From Kiritimatiellia bacterium (GTDB lineage Bacteria; Verrucomicrobiota; Kiritimatiellia; RFP12; UBA1067): DNA of 7,535 nt. The stretch is taken from positions 1-7,535 of the forward strand of contig JAGOBZ010000151.1 in assembly GCA_017999015.1 (NCBI GenBank), read 5' to 3'. The notes under the pieces were generated by a model. That model saw nothing but the letters and a program-made list of their open reading frames with translations. It did no database searches and was not told the origin of the DNA. The position numbers and the translations under genes were made by a program. Shown here piece after piece: positions 1 to 7,361 of the stretch. Position 1 is the first letter of the stretch. The number at the start of each line of letters is the position of its first letter.

Positions 1-659
1 CTTGCAGGGCGCGCACTTCGTCGATGAGGCCGGCTGCGAACATGGCGTCGACACGGCGCGCGATGCGGGCGTGGAGCTGTTCGCGCGGCAGGCGCAGGGC
101 GGGGATGGGCGGGGTGTCGCCGTCCGAGTGCCGCCGGCGGACGGGCAGGGTGCCGTGCGCGTCGAGGTGTTCGAGGGCGCGGATCAGGCGGCGCGGGTTG
201 GCGGGATCGGCGAGGGCGTCGAGCGCGCCGGGGGCACGGGCGTCGAGGGCGCGGCGCAGTGCGTCGAGGCCTTCCGCGGCATAGAGCGCCTGCCAGCGCG
301 CGCGGGCGTCCGGATCGCAGGCGGAGCCGTCGAGGCCGTCGGTCAGCGCTTTGAGGTAGAGGCCGGTGCCGCCGGCGACGATGAGGTCGGGGGCTGCCGA
401 CAGCAGGGCGCGGCGCGCGTCGGCGAGCCAGAGTCCGGTGCTGAAGGGCTCGGCGGGCGAGACCAGGTCGATGCCGAAATAGGGGACGCCGCCGCGTTCG
501 GCGGGCGGGGGCTTCGCCGTCCCGATATCCATGCCGCGGTAAACGAGCATGGCGTCGGCCGACAGGATGGCGCGTCCGTTCTGCTCGGCGAGTTGCTGGG
601 CAACGGCGCTTTTCCCGGTCGCGGTCGCGCCTGCGATGAACCAGGCGGCGGGGGGAGCG

Positions 660-676
<17 letters not shown>
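1..676 (-). CDS. miaA: tRNA dimethylallyltransferase MiaA (N-terminal 225 residues; gene runs off the left edge)
   Basis: MiaA transfers the dimethylallyl group of DMAPP to N6 of A37 in tRNAs that read UNN codons; it acts in the cytoplasm. The minus-strand frame from ATG 676 to the edge has no stop. It shows a P-loop GATATGKS at residues 16-23, the segment SADAMLVYRGMDIGTAKP (39-56) that matches the family's DMAPP/tRNA-binding stretch, AGGTGLYLKAL (101-111), and DPANPRRLIRALE (157-169), close to the family's Asn/Arg-rich helix. Near the edge, RRVDAMFAAGLIDEVRAL is the usual 'R-D-M...GL..EV..L' segment. About 75-90 residues of the C-terminus should lie outside the window, since the family is about 300 long. 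The start lies inside the end of lspA (17-base overlap), and an AGAAGG sits only one base before the ATG, so translation is probably coupled to lspA. Oddities are an Ala for Pro and a Thr for Ser in the P-loop, and Tyr-Phe at 66-67 where a His is usual. Confidence 0.95.
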
Positions 677-1124
<448 letters not shown>

Positions 1125-1130
1125 GACCGC

Positions 1131-1865
1131 TTACCTGCGGCCGCCGCGACGGGACGTGCGTTCCATCTCGGACTGGCATTTGATGCAGTTGGTGGCGAAG
1201 GGCAGCACGGCAAGGCGCGGCTTGCTGATCAACTCGCCGCACATTTCACAGATGCCGTAGTTGCCCTTCTCGATCGAGCGAAGGGCGTCGTCGATGTTAG
1301 CGATGTCGCGGTGTTGGCTGCCGACCTGTTCCAACGTCTGAAGGCGCATGAAGGCGTCGGTGCCGTCCTCTTCGGGGTTGATCTCGTCATTGCGCTGCAG
1401 GGCGGCGTGGCGCATGGCGCCGGACTGACCGGTGATGCGTTCGCGCATCGCCAGTAACTCGGCTTTGAACTGCGCGAGGTCACCCTTGTTAAAGTGCGGT
1501 TTCTTGGACGCGCCGGCAGGCGCGGAACGAGTCGGTGCCTTGTAGGCAACGGTTGAAGGGGGTGTTGCGGGAGAGGGTGTCACGATTTTATTAACAGGTT
1601 TCTTGGTAGGGAGAGCCGCTTTCAGCACAGGCTTCGCGGCTGTCTTGGCTTTGTTCACACGGTCTTTAGCCTGCGGTTTGACGGCAGGTTTTGCTGTTGA
1701 GGTCGGAGTAGTCTTGACCTTAGCCTTGACCTTCGCCGGGGCGGACTTCTTAACCGCCAACGGTTTCTGTGCCCGCGCCCCGGACGCTTTTGACGCCGTT
1801 TGTTTTTTGACAACCGGTTTCCGGATCGGGGTGGCTTTAGGCCTGCTCTTTTTGGCTACCGTCAT
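1131..1865 (-). CDS. DksA/TraR-type C4 zinc-finger protein with a long Lys/Ala/Pro-rich N-terminal tail
   Basis: Proteins of this family bind RNA polymerase through the secondary channel and adjust initiation, often together with ppGpp. The C-terminal part (about residues 125-240) is a clear family member: a predicted helical hairpin (126-200), then a C4 zinc finger with C206, C209, C227 and C230 (C-x2-C-x17-C-x2-C) flanked by the usual GNYGICEMCGELI and RLAVLPFATNCIKCQ segments. The acidic tip is EEDGTDAF (165-172), with D167 and D170 spaced like the two coiled-coil tip Asp residues of DksA. Residues 1-122 are low complexity and strongly basic, with many Lys-Pro, Lys-Ala and Lys-Lys pairs and almost no acidic residues, resembling histone H1-like tails. 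E. coli DksA is about 151 residues, so this tail is an addition. ATG 1865 has a good ribosome binding site (GAGGTG, 4 bases before the start) and a promoter upstream. It heads the lspA-miaA cluster. The tail may bind nucleic acid, which is inference. Confidence 0.92.
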   Translation of the reverse strand: MTVAKKSRPKATPIRKPVVKKQTASKASGARAQKPLAVKKSAPAKVKAKVKTTPTSTAKPAVKPQAKDRVNKAKTAAKPVLKAALPTKKPVNKIVTPSPATPPSTVAYKAPTRSAPAGASKKPHFNKGDLAQFKAELLAMRERITGQSGAMRHAALQRNDEINPEEDGTDAFMRLQTLEQVGSQHRDIANIDDALRSIEKGNYGICEMCGELISKPRLAVLPFATNCIKCQSEMERTSRRGGRR

Positions 1866-1916
1866 GTTTCACCTCTTTTTTCCTCTTCCTGAAAAACTTT
1901 GGCATACAAAGATCGC

Positions 1917-1929
1917 CGCGGTCTCCGCG
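1917..1929 (-). other. small hairpin at the 5' end of the dksA-like mRNA leader
   Basis: CGCGG-AGA-CCGCG can fold into a 5-bp stem with a 3-base loop. If transcription starts about 7 bases after the -10 box at 1941-1946, the hairpin begins within the first 10 bases of the mRNA. Such 5'-terminal stems can slow RNA decay, but no function is shown here. Confidence 0.35.
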
Positions 1930-1940
1930 AGTGATGACGT

Positions 1941-1968
1941 AGTATACGGGAATCGTAAAAGATAGCAA
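1941..1968 (-). promoter_or_regulatory. sigma70-type promoter of the dksA-like/lspA/miaA operon
   Basis: Read on the minus strand, TTGCTA (1968-1963) is followed after 16 bases by TATACT (1946-1941). The boxes match 4 of 6 and 5 of 6 consensus bases. The promoter lies wholly between the greA stop (1996) and the dksA-like start (1865), giving a leader of about 70 bases. Its presence suggests the cluster can be transcribed independently of greA. Confidence 0.65.
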
Positions 1969-2006
1969 GATGCAAAAACGGGATGAAAAACGGAATCAGG
2001 CGGGGG
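1969..2006 (-). terminator. weak terminator-like end of greA
   Basis: AGGC-CCCC-GCCT, a 4-bp stem overlapping the greA stop codon, is followed after several bases by two T-runs, each in the repeated string CCGTTTTT. The stem is short and does not abut the T-run, so partial termination or read-through into the dksA-like gene is equally possible. Confidence 0.25.
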
Positions 2007-4134
2007 CCTCGGGCGTACTGTTGATCCATGCGCGGAGCGTCTCGTCGAGGGGCAGGATGGCCTCGATGCAGGCGGTTTCGTCGCCTGCGGGATTGGGCAC
2101 GGCGACGGTGTCGCCGATTGTCCTGCCCTCGAGGTTCTGGGCCAGACGCGTCTTGTTGGAGATAATGTTCAGACGTTCGTCACGATCCCATTCGCCCAAG
2201 ACGGTGTAAGTCCGCTGCGAACCGTCTGCCATGCGCAGCACGACGGTGGTGCCGGGGCCGGCCTTATCACACGGGACGCTGGCGAAATCAGTGCCCTTCA
2301 CTTGCTTGAGTTCCTGCTGCATCTCGTCCTGACGCTGCAGGAGCTGGCGTTGGAAATCTTTGGCCGCCTGGTACTCGAAGTTTTCGCGCAGATCGCCGTA
2401 ACTGCGGGCCGTCGCGATGTCATGGCTGTTTTTAGGCAGCTCCACTTCGACCAGGCGCTTGTGGAGGAGCTGTCGCTCTTTGAGGGAGCGCCACGAGGTC
2501 CAGCGCACAACGACTTGGGATTGTGGTGACGCGGCGCGTTTGCGGTCGGCCAGCGAGGGGTCGAGCTTCAGCATGCGTCCGAGCAGCGAACGATGGGTGG
2601 CGGGATCCCAAGCCGGCGAGGCCTGTATGCGTTCGAAGAAGAGCTGCCGCTGCGGTGTGTCCAACTCGGCAAAGACCGCCTCCAGCCATTTACTTTGCTC
2701 GAAAAGTGCCTTAAGGCTGTTCTGCATGCGCAGGGCTTCGCCGGAGAGACGGCCCTCAACCAGAACGATCGCGTGGTTCAGCAGTTCGCTCAGCGGCGGC
2801 AGGCGCCAGGCGGCGGTCTCGGCGCGGAAGCGGAAAACCCAGTTGATCAGCGTGGGCGGGGCTTTGGGCTGGCTCAGCAGATTGCGGCAGGCCGCGGCGG
2901 CTTCAGTGGTTTCCTTGAGGGATGCCAGCACATCGCTGAGCAGGCTGAACGGCATGCGGTCGAGGCTGCCGAGCAGGCGCTCCGCGGCATGGCCACCCTC
3001 GGCAAGCAGGAAGGTGACCAACGCCGAAACATCGCGCACGCCGAGATGTTCGGCGGCCTCGATGTAGCGGTCGTTCTCCCACAGGTGGGCGCGCATTTGT
3101 TCTGCCGACGGGGTGAGAAATCCGAGTCGGCTGACTGCGGCGGCCAGCCGCGCGTAGAGCGCGGCGTCGGTGTTGTGCGCACCCTTCACGGCAAAGGCAA
3201 GCCGCTCCTCCAGCACGCCGCGCCGCGTCTCTTCCAAGCCGGCGAACTGATTGGCCGCGTCCAGTTCGTTGACCTCGTTCAGGATCCGGGTCGGATCGGT
3301 CAGTGCGGCGAAGCGCGTGAGCCAGGCGTCGCCGTAAGACTCCGGCTCGGCAAGCAGGCTCAAGGGGTCAGAGCGCTTGGACGGGACCACGACCAGCGGG
3401 TCGTTCTTGAAGGCCTTGCGCGCCGAGTCCCAAAAGCTTTTCCAGCCTGCGGCAGTGACGAAGCCTTGCCGCGTGAGCGTCTCTTCGAGCCGTGCGACAG
3501 GCATGTCGCCGAAGCTGCGCAGCGCGCACTTGACGAGCTCTCCGGGCTGTTCGGCTGCCATACGCGAGATGGCTTGGGGGTCATTGTGCCGCTGTGTCAG
3601 CAGATGGTTGTGCGGGGCACGGTCGAGTGTTTCGCTCGCGGCGGCGAAGGTCATCGCATGGTTGGGTTTGCCGGCAAAGTCGACGGTGACGCGCTGATAG
3701 AAGTCGTCGAGGCGCTTGACGGCGCCAATGCCCCAGGCGGGGTCGAGAACCAGTGTGCCGGGCTTGAGCGCCAGCAGGCGGTCCAAGCGGCGGAAAGACT
3801 CCGCAAGCGAGACCTCGCCGAAGCCCGCGTTTTCGATCAGGGCCGCCACGAGGCGGTCTTTGTTGGCCTTTTTGAGCAGGTCGCGCAGGTCGGCGGGAGA
3901 GAGCGCGGCCGCGAGCTGCTCGGCGCGGTCTTTGATCGCCAGAAAGAGGCCGGGGAACTCCGCCCGGTCGGTGAGTTCCTCGACCAGCACCAGCGTCCAC
4001 TCCGCCGCCTTGGCTCTGTTGGCGGTTTCACAGGCGTGGATCTGCGCCAGGAGATCGGCCACAGGCAGGGGACGTTGCTCCAACAGGGCGAGAAAATCAC
4101 TCTCGGTTACGGTGTTCGTCACGGAGTCTTCCAT
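1996..4134 (-). CDS. greA: very long GreA/GreB-family transcription elongation factor (PVC/chlamydial type)
   Basis: Gre factors enter the RNA polymerase secondary channel and stimulate cleavage of backtracked RNA. The C-terminal ~170 residues carry a complete Gre module. A coiled-coil hairpin (about 545-612) has the tip ARSYGDLRENFEY, in which D581 and E584 match the two acidic residues that hold the second catalytic Mg2+ (E. coli D41 and E44). An FKBP-like domain (about 613-700) follows and includes IGDTVAVPNPAG. Ordinary GreA is about 158 residues; this protein has 712. The extra ~540 residues are mainly helical. Around 124-171 there is a short beta-rich stretch (LKPGTLVLDPAWGIGAVKRL and onward to a VDFAGK motif) that resembles the Tudor/SH3-like RNA polymerase-binding modules of the UvrD C-terminus and CarD. 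Chlamydial GreA has nearly the same total length. ATG 4134 is preceded by AGAGG, 8 bases upstream. The gene is divergent from the hydrolase gene and upstream of the dksA-like cluster. The Gre assignment is firm; the N-terminal reading is tentative. Confidence 0.93.
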   Translation of the reverse strand: MEDSVTNTVTESDFLALLEQRPLPVADLLAQIHACETANRAKAAEWTLVLVEELTDRAEFPGLFLAIKDRAEQLAAALSPADLRDLLKKANKDRLVAALIENAGFGEVSLAESFRRLDRLLALKPGTLVLDPAWGIGAVKRLDDFYQRVTVDFAGKPNHAMTFAAASETLDRAPHNHLLTQRHNDPQAISRMAAEQPGELVKCALRSFGDMPVARLEETLTRQGFVTAAGWKSFWDSARKAFKNDPLVVVPSKRSDPLSLLAEPESYGDAWLTRFAALTDPTRILNEVNELDAANQFAGLEETRRGVLEERLAFAVKGAHNTDAALYARLAAAVSRLGFLTPSAEQMRAHLWENDRYIEAAEHLGVRDVSALVTFLLAEGGHAAERLLGSLDRMPFSLLSDVLASLKETTEAAAACRNLLSQPKAPPTLINWVFRFRAETAAWRLPPLSELLNHAIVLVEGRLSGEALRMQNSLKALFEQSKWLEAVFAELDTPQRQLFFERIQASPAWDPATHRSLLGRMLKLDPSLADRKRAASPQSQVVVRWTSWRSLKERQLLHKRLVEVELPKNSHDIATARSYGDLRENFEYQAAKDFQRQLLQRQDEMQQELKQVKGTDFASVPCDKAGPGTTVVLRMADGSQRTYTVLGEWDRDERLNIISNKTRLAQNLEGRTIGDTVAVPNPAGDETACIEAILPLDETLRAWINSTPEAPA

Positions 4135-4186
4135 TCATCAATCCTCTCGGTTCCACATGAAAAAGGCCAAACAAAATACCAAAGAC

Positions 4187-4215
4187 TGCGGCGAAAGGGA
4201 AGCGCCGCGTTTTTT
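4187..4215 (+). terminator. intrinsic terminator-like hairpin in the greA/hydrolase divergent region
   Basis: GCGGCG (4188-4193) pairs with CGCCGC (4203-4208) across a 9-base A/G-rich loop, with one further T-G pair at the base, and is followed by G and six Ts (4210-4215). The layout fits a Rho-independent terminator for plus-strand transcription. It would stop antisense transcripts coming out of greA, or attenuate a longer leader of the hydrolase gene. It also covers the likely -35 area of greA on the other strand. Confidence 0.5.
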
Positions 4216-4254
4216 CGATGCCGGTGGAGTTCGGACTATTAAACGTGCTAAAAT
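4214..4254 (+). promoter_or_regulatory. possible promoter region of the glycoside hydrolase gene
   Basis: Two weak candidates are visible. TAAAAT at 4249-4254 is a fair -10 box without a recognisable -35. TATTAA at 4237-4242 has TTCGAT (4214-4219) 17 bases upstream. Either would give a short leader. A ribosome binding site GGGAGG at 4264-4269 follows, 9 bases before ATG 4279 and 6 bases before an in-frame TTG at 4276. Confidence 0.3.
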
Positions 4255-4278
4255 GAGGATAACGGGAGGTTCGCGTTG

Positions 4279-6693
4279 ATGAAGACTTTTGTACAGGTTT
4301 TGTCGTGTGTTTGCGGTGGTGCGTGGATGGCGATGGCGGTGCCGTTGCCTCTGCCGGAAAGGCCGGGCAATGTCTGCATTGAAGCCGATGAGGCGTGGGT
4401 CGTGTTACCGGCCGGTTTCGACAAAGCGGCGAGATGGGTAGCGCATGATCTCGACGGCCGCCAAGTTGCGAAGGGCGCTTTTCAAGCAGGTGCGACGCGG
4501 ATTGATCTGGGACGGCAGCCGGTGGGTTGGTACCGAATCGAGGGGGTCGACGGCGCCGCTAAACCAGTCGCTTGGACAACTGCAGCGGTGGTGAAACGGC
4601 TGGCAGCGCCCGTTCCGGCAGAGTCGCCGATTCGGATCGATACCGCGAACGCCTGGTTCACGCGCACGGGCGATCCTGAGCGTGACCGCCGCAAAATGGC
4701 GGCTTTCGCCAGTCTTGCGGCGCTGGCGGGCGTGAGCGGCGTGCGCGACCGGTTGACATGGGGTGAGGTTGAGCCCGTGCCCGGCGAGTTCCGCGCGGCG
4801 ACGCGTTATGACGATTCGGCGCGCATTCTCCGCGGCGCGGGGCTGGAGGTGCTGCAGGTCTACCACGGCACGCCAGGGTGGGCGCTGTCCCTGCAATTAG
4901 ATGCTGACAAAGCCGGTAAACGCTTCCCGCGTGACCTGCGTGATCCGTTTCGGTTCTGCCGCGCGATGGCCGGACGTTTCAAAGGCACGATTCATGCCTG
5001 GGAACCTTGGAACGAGGCCAACATCCCCGGCTTTGGCGGGCATCTCATCGATGAGATGGTCGCGTTGCAGAAAGCCTCGTATCTCGGCTTCAAGGCGGGC
5101 GACCCGTCGTTGACCGTGTGCTGGAATGTCTATGCCGGGTCGGGTTCGGCGCTGCATGCGCAGGGTGTGATCGATGGCGGCGGTTGGCCATACTATGACA
5201 CCTACAATAATCACACCTACAGCGACGTCGAGAAGTATGTGAACGAATTCGCAACGGCCCGTCAGGGTGCGTGCGGACGTCCGATTTGGCTGAGCGAGTG
5301 TGGGATTCATGTGCGTTGGGATGGTGAGCGTGGCGAGCTGCCGGAGGCCGAAGAGGTGCGTCAGGCGCGTTTCGTGCCCAAGTCTTATGCGACCAGCCTT
5401 TTCGCGGGCGTGTCGAAACACTATTTCTTCATCCTCGGCAACTACTGCGAAGGACAGATTCAGTTCGGGTTGTTGCGTCACGATCTGACACCGCGCCGCG
5501 GTTACCTTGCTCTGGCCGCCGTTGGACGGCTGATGGCCGGTGCGCAACCGCTGGGGCGCATGACCAACAGTGTGGCGCGCGTCTACGCTTTCCGTGCGCG
5601 GCCAGATGGTGCGGCGCGTGATGTCGTGGTCGCGTGGGCCAACAAGGGGAGCACGGCGGCCGACATGCTGCGTGGCACGGCGGTTGAGGCGGTTTACGAT
5701 GGATACGGGCGGTCGCTGCGTGACGGTCTGCCGAGCGAATTGACCGAGGCTCCGTTCTTTGCGGTGTTGCCGCAGGGGGCGGGGGAACGGTTCGCCGTCG
5801 AAAAGCCGTTGCGCGTGGCGCCGGCGCCGGCCGCGCTTGCGCCTTCACCGGTCGTGATGCAGGCGATGGTGCCACAAGCGCAATCACGACTCGACATTCA
5901 GGCGTACGAGGTGGGCCTCGGCACGTCACAGTCAGTGCCGGTCGCGCTCTATAATTTCAGCGGAAAGACTGTGCGTGGCAAACTGAAGACTGATGTCGTG
6001 CCGGAAGGATGGTGTGTGACGGTGCCGATCGAGACGATCGAACTGCGTCCGATGGAGCGGCAGGTCATCGCGCTCAAGGTCATGATTCCAGAGCGCACCG
6101 GCCGCCAGGCGATCTTCGGTGCGCCGATAAGTCTGCTCGGCGATTTCGGCGCGACCGGGCACGCCCGGCTCGCGTTCCGGTTGGCCTGCCCGGCGGTCGC
6201 GGTGACGCCGTCGCGTGTGAGCATGATCGCGTCGGTGTCCGATCCCGCGGCCTGGACCGACAACATTGTGCGCGGCGCGACGATGACACATGTGCCGCAA
6301 AAGGGCGGCATGGCTTTTGACATGCGGTTCGGCGACCAAGATCCGTGGGGCTATCCGCGGCTTACACTTGCCGCGACCGAGCGTCCGCCGGCCGGGACTG
6401 ACGGCATACAAGCCGAGATCGAGGTTCCGGAAGGCATGGGCACGCTGCGCGTGCAGTTTGTGGAGGCGGGGGGCGCCTGCTATCTGTGCGAGTTGCCGTA
6501 TGGCTTTTCTCGGCGGGGCAGGCAGACGCTCACGGCCTTCTTTGAAAAGGCGTCTTGGGGCCCGCATTCGCGTCCTGATGTTGATGGAAAACTGACGCCA
6601 AACGAGATCATGGCCGTCATGATCGGGATCAACGCTGAGCGCAACAGCCGGGTGCGGCTGGTGGTGGACAGCGTGCGCTGGGTCACGTACTGA
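4279..6693 (+). CDS. secreted multidomain glycoside hydrolase, clan GH-A-like (GH39/GH5-like barrel)
   Basis: This is probably an extracytoplasmic enzyme acting on glycosidic bonds; the substrate cannot be told from sequence. Residues 1-20 look like a signal peptide with cleavage after AMA. Residues ~30-110 resemble a small beta-sandwich ending in PVGWYRIE. A TIM-barrel-like region (~118-430) carries clan GH-A marks: GVRDRLTWGEVEP on an early strand, WEPWNEAN with E246 as predicted acid/base, YNNHTY with H312 and Y314, and WLSECG with E340 as predicted nucleophile, 94 residues further on. A linker rich in Ala and Pro (~510-535) leads to an Ig/NEW3-like domain (~540-638) and a C-terminal jelly-roll-like, possibly carbohydrate-binding domain (~645-804). 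I start at ATG 4279, although TTG 4276 is also in frame; GGGAGG lies upstream of both. It converges with the DUF1080 gene, suggesting related carbohydrate work. The family within GH-A is uncertain; 'hypothetical protein' would be the conservative label. Confidence 0.82.
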   Translation: MKTFVQVLSCVCGGAWMAMAVPLPLPERPGNVCIEADEAWVVLPAGFDKAARWVAHDLDGRQVAKGAFQAGATRIDLGRQPVGWYRIEGVDGAAKPVAWTTAAVVKRLAAPVPAESPIRIDTANAWFTRTGDPERDRRKMAAFASLAALAGVSGVRDRLTWGEVEPVPGEFRAATRYDDSARILRGAGLEVLQVYHGTPGWALSLQLDADKAGKRFPRDLRDPFRFCRAMAGRFKGTIHAWEPWNEANIPGFGGHLIDEMVALQKASYLGFKAGDPSLTVCWNVYAGSGSALHAQGVIDGGGWPYYDTYNNHTYSDVEKYVNEFATARQGACGRPIWLSECGIHVRWDGERGELPEAEEVRQARFVPKSYATSLFAGVSKHYFFILGNYCEGQIQFGLLRHDLTPRRGYLALAAVGRLMAGAQPLGRMTNSVARVYAFRARPDGAARDVVVAWANKGSTAADMLRGTAVEAVYDGYGRSLRDGLPSELTEAPFFAVLPQGAGERFAVEKPLRVAPAPAALAPSPVVMQAMVPQAQSRLDIQAYEVGLGTSQSVPVALYNFSGKTVRGKLKTDVVPEGWCVTVPIETIELRPMERQVIALKVMIPERTGRQAIFGAPISLLGDFGATGHARLAFRLACPAVAVTPSRVSMIASVSDPAAWTDNIVRGATMTHVPQKGGMAFDMRFGDQDPWGYPRLTLAATERPPAGTDGIQAEIEVPEGMGTLRVQFVEAGGACYLCELPYGFSRRGRQTLTAFFEKASWGPHSRPDVDGKLTPNEIMAVMIGINAERNSRVRLVVDSVRWVTY

Positions 6694-6705
6694 GCGGACG
6701 GCTCA
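6691..6705. repeat. palindrome joining the stop codons of two convergent genes
   Basis: TGAGC-GGACG-GCTCA gives a 5-bp stem with a 5-base loop. The first TGA is the stop of the hydrolase gene and the last three bases are the stop of the DUF1080 gene on the other strand. There is no T-run on either side, so it is not a typical intrinsic terminator, although it is the only candidate between these genes. Confidence 0.5.
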
Positions 6706-7356
6706 CTCCTCCAGCATCGGTTTGTCCTTGGGCCCCAATTCAGTGATCGGCGTGAGAGTGAAATGACGCCAGCGGGCTTTGGTGCGGTACGTGGCGAGGC
6801 CCAGCGGTCCCGTTTTGTCGATGTCGCTGCCGGAGCGCAGGCTGAAGCGTGAAGGCGGACCTTCCACGCGTGCGGTGTAGAGCGTCTCGTCGAGAAAGAC
6901 CTGCAGGACGCCGGGAGTGACGCGCACGCGCAGGGTGTACCAGCGCTCATTCTCGAGGGTGATGTTTTCGCTCCATTGATTTTCCGAGGCGTCCAGATAA
7001 TCGACGGATGAGATGCCGCACAGGCCTCCGCCCCAGCCGCCGATGATGATGGTGCAGTAATTGGTTTCGATCGGCAGGGTGAGCGCCACGAAGAAATCGG
7101 AGCCCTGAACGCGCACGGCCTGCAGCGAGAGTTCATAATTCATTCGCGGCGGCGTGTTGGTGTACGCGATGCCGGTCATGGGGTTGCCGAAGCCACACTC
7201 AACACTGCCGTCGGGCAGCGCCTCAACCTTGCCGCCTTCAAACAGATCAGCGATTTTCCAACCTTCGAGATCACGTCCATTGAAAAGGCTTAGTGGATCA
7301 GCCATGGCCATTGAGACAGCGATTAAAAAAAAGAGTGTCGGCGGAATCTTTTTCAT
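6703..7356 (-). CDS. secreted DUF1080 (3-keto-disaccharide hydrolase/LamG-like) protein
   Basis: The family has a concanavalin-like beta-sandwich fold; some members hydrolyse 3-keto-glycosides, and many are simply carbohydrate-associated. It is recognised by the opening signature SLFNGRDLEGWK (residues 23-34) right after the signal peptide. Typical later segments are MNYELSLQAVRVQGSDFFVAL, NERWYTLRVRVTPGVLQVFLDE and GPLGLATYRTKARWRHFTL, the closing strands of this fold. At 217 residues it is a single-domain protein of normal length. Residues 1-19 form a signal peptide: MKK, then a hydrophobic core, then SMAMA before DP. There is no lipobox cysteine, so the product is probably soluble in the periplasm or outside. 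ATG 7356 lies 5 bases from a perfect -10 box with no ribosome binding site, so translation is probably leaderless. The next in-frame ATGs (residues 16 and 18) would destroy the signal peptide. The gene converges on the glycoside hydrolase gene. Confidence 0.9.
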   Translation of the reverse strand: MKKIPPTLFFLIAVSMAMADPLSLFNGRDLEGWKIADLFEGGKVEALPDGSVECGFGNPMTGIAYTNTPPRMNYELSLQAVRVQGSDFFVALTLPIETNYCTIIIGGWGGGLCGISSVDYLDASENQWSENITLENERWYTLRVRVTPGVLQVFLDETLYTARVEGPPSRFSLRSGSDIDKTGPLGLATYRTKARWRHFTLTPITELGPKDKPMLEE

Positions 7357-7361
7357 AGCGC

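Noticed and set aside
1972..1995. Direct repeat of CCGTTTTT after greA
   Set aside because: Two short T-rich copies are explained by low complexity and perhaps a weak terminator; no larger repeat unit is present.
4140..4160. A six-codon upstream frame (MWNRED) just before greA on the minus strand
   Set aside because: It has no ribosome binding site, and so short a frame is expected by chance.
2593..4242. A 549-codon plus-strand open frame antisense to greA
   Set aside because: It lies opposite a clear GreA-family gene, has no recognisable domain, and long antisense frames are expected in high-GC coding sequence.
4279..4311. A possible lipobox (VLSC) in the hydrolase signal peptide
   Set aside because: The cysteine is at residue 10, too early after the N-terminus, and the AMA site at 18-20 fits signal peptidase I better.
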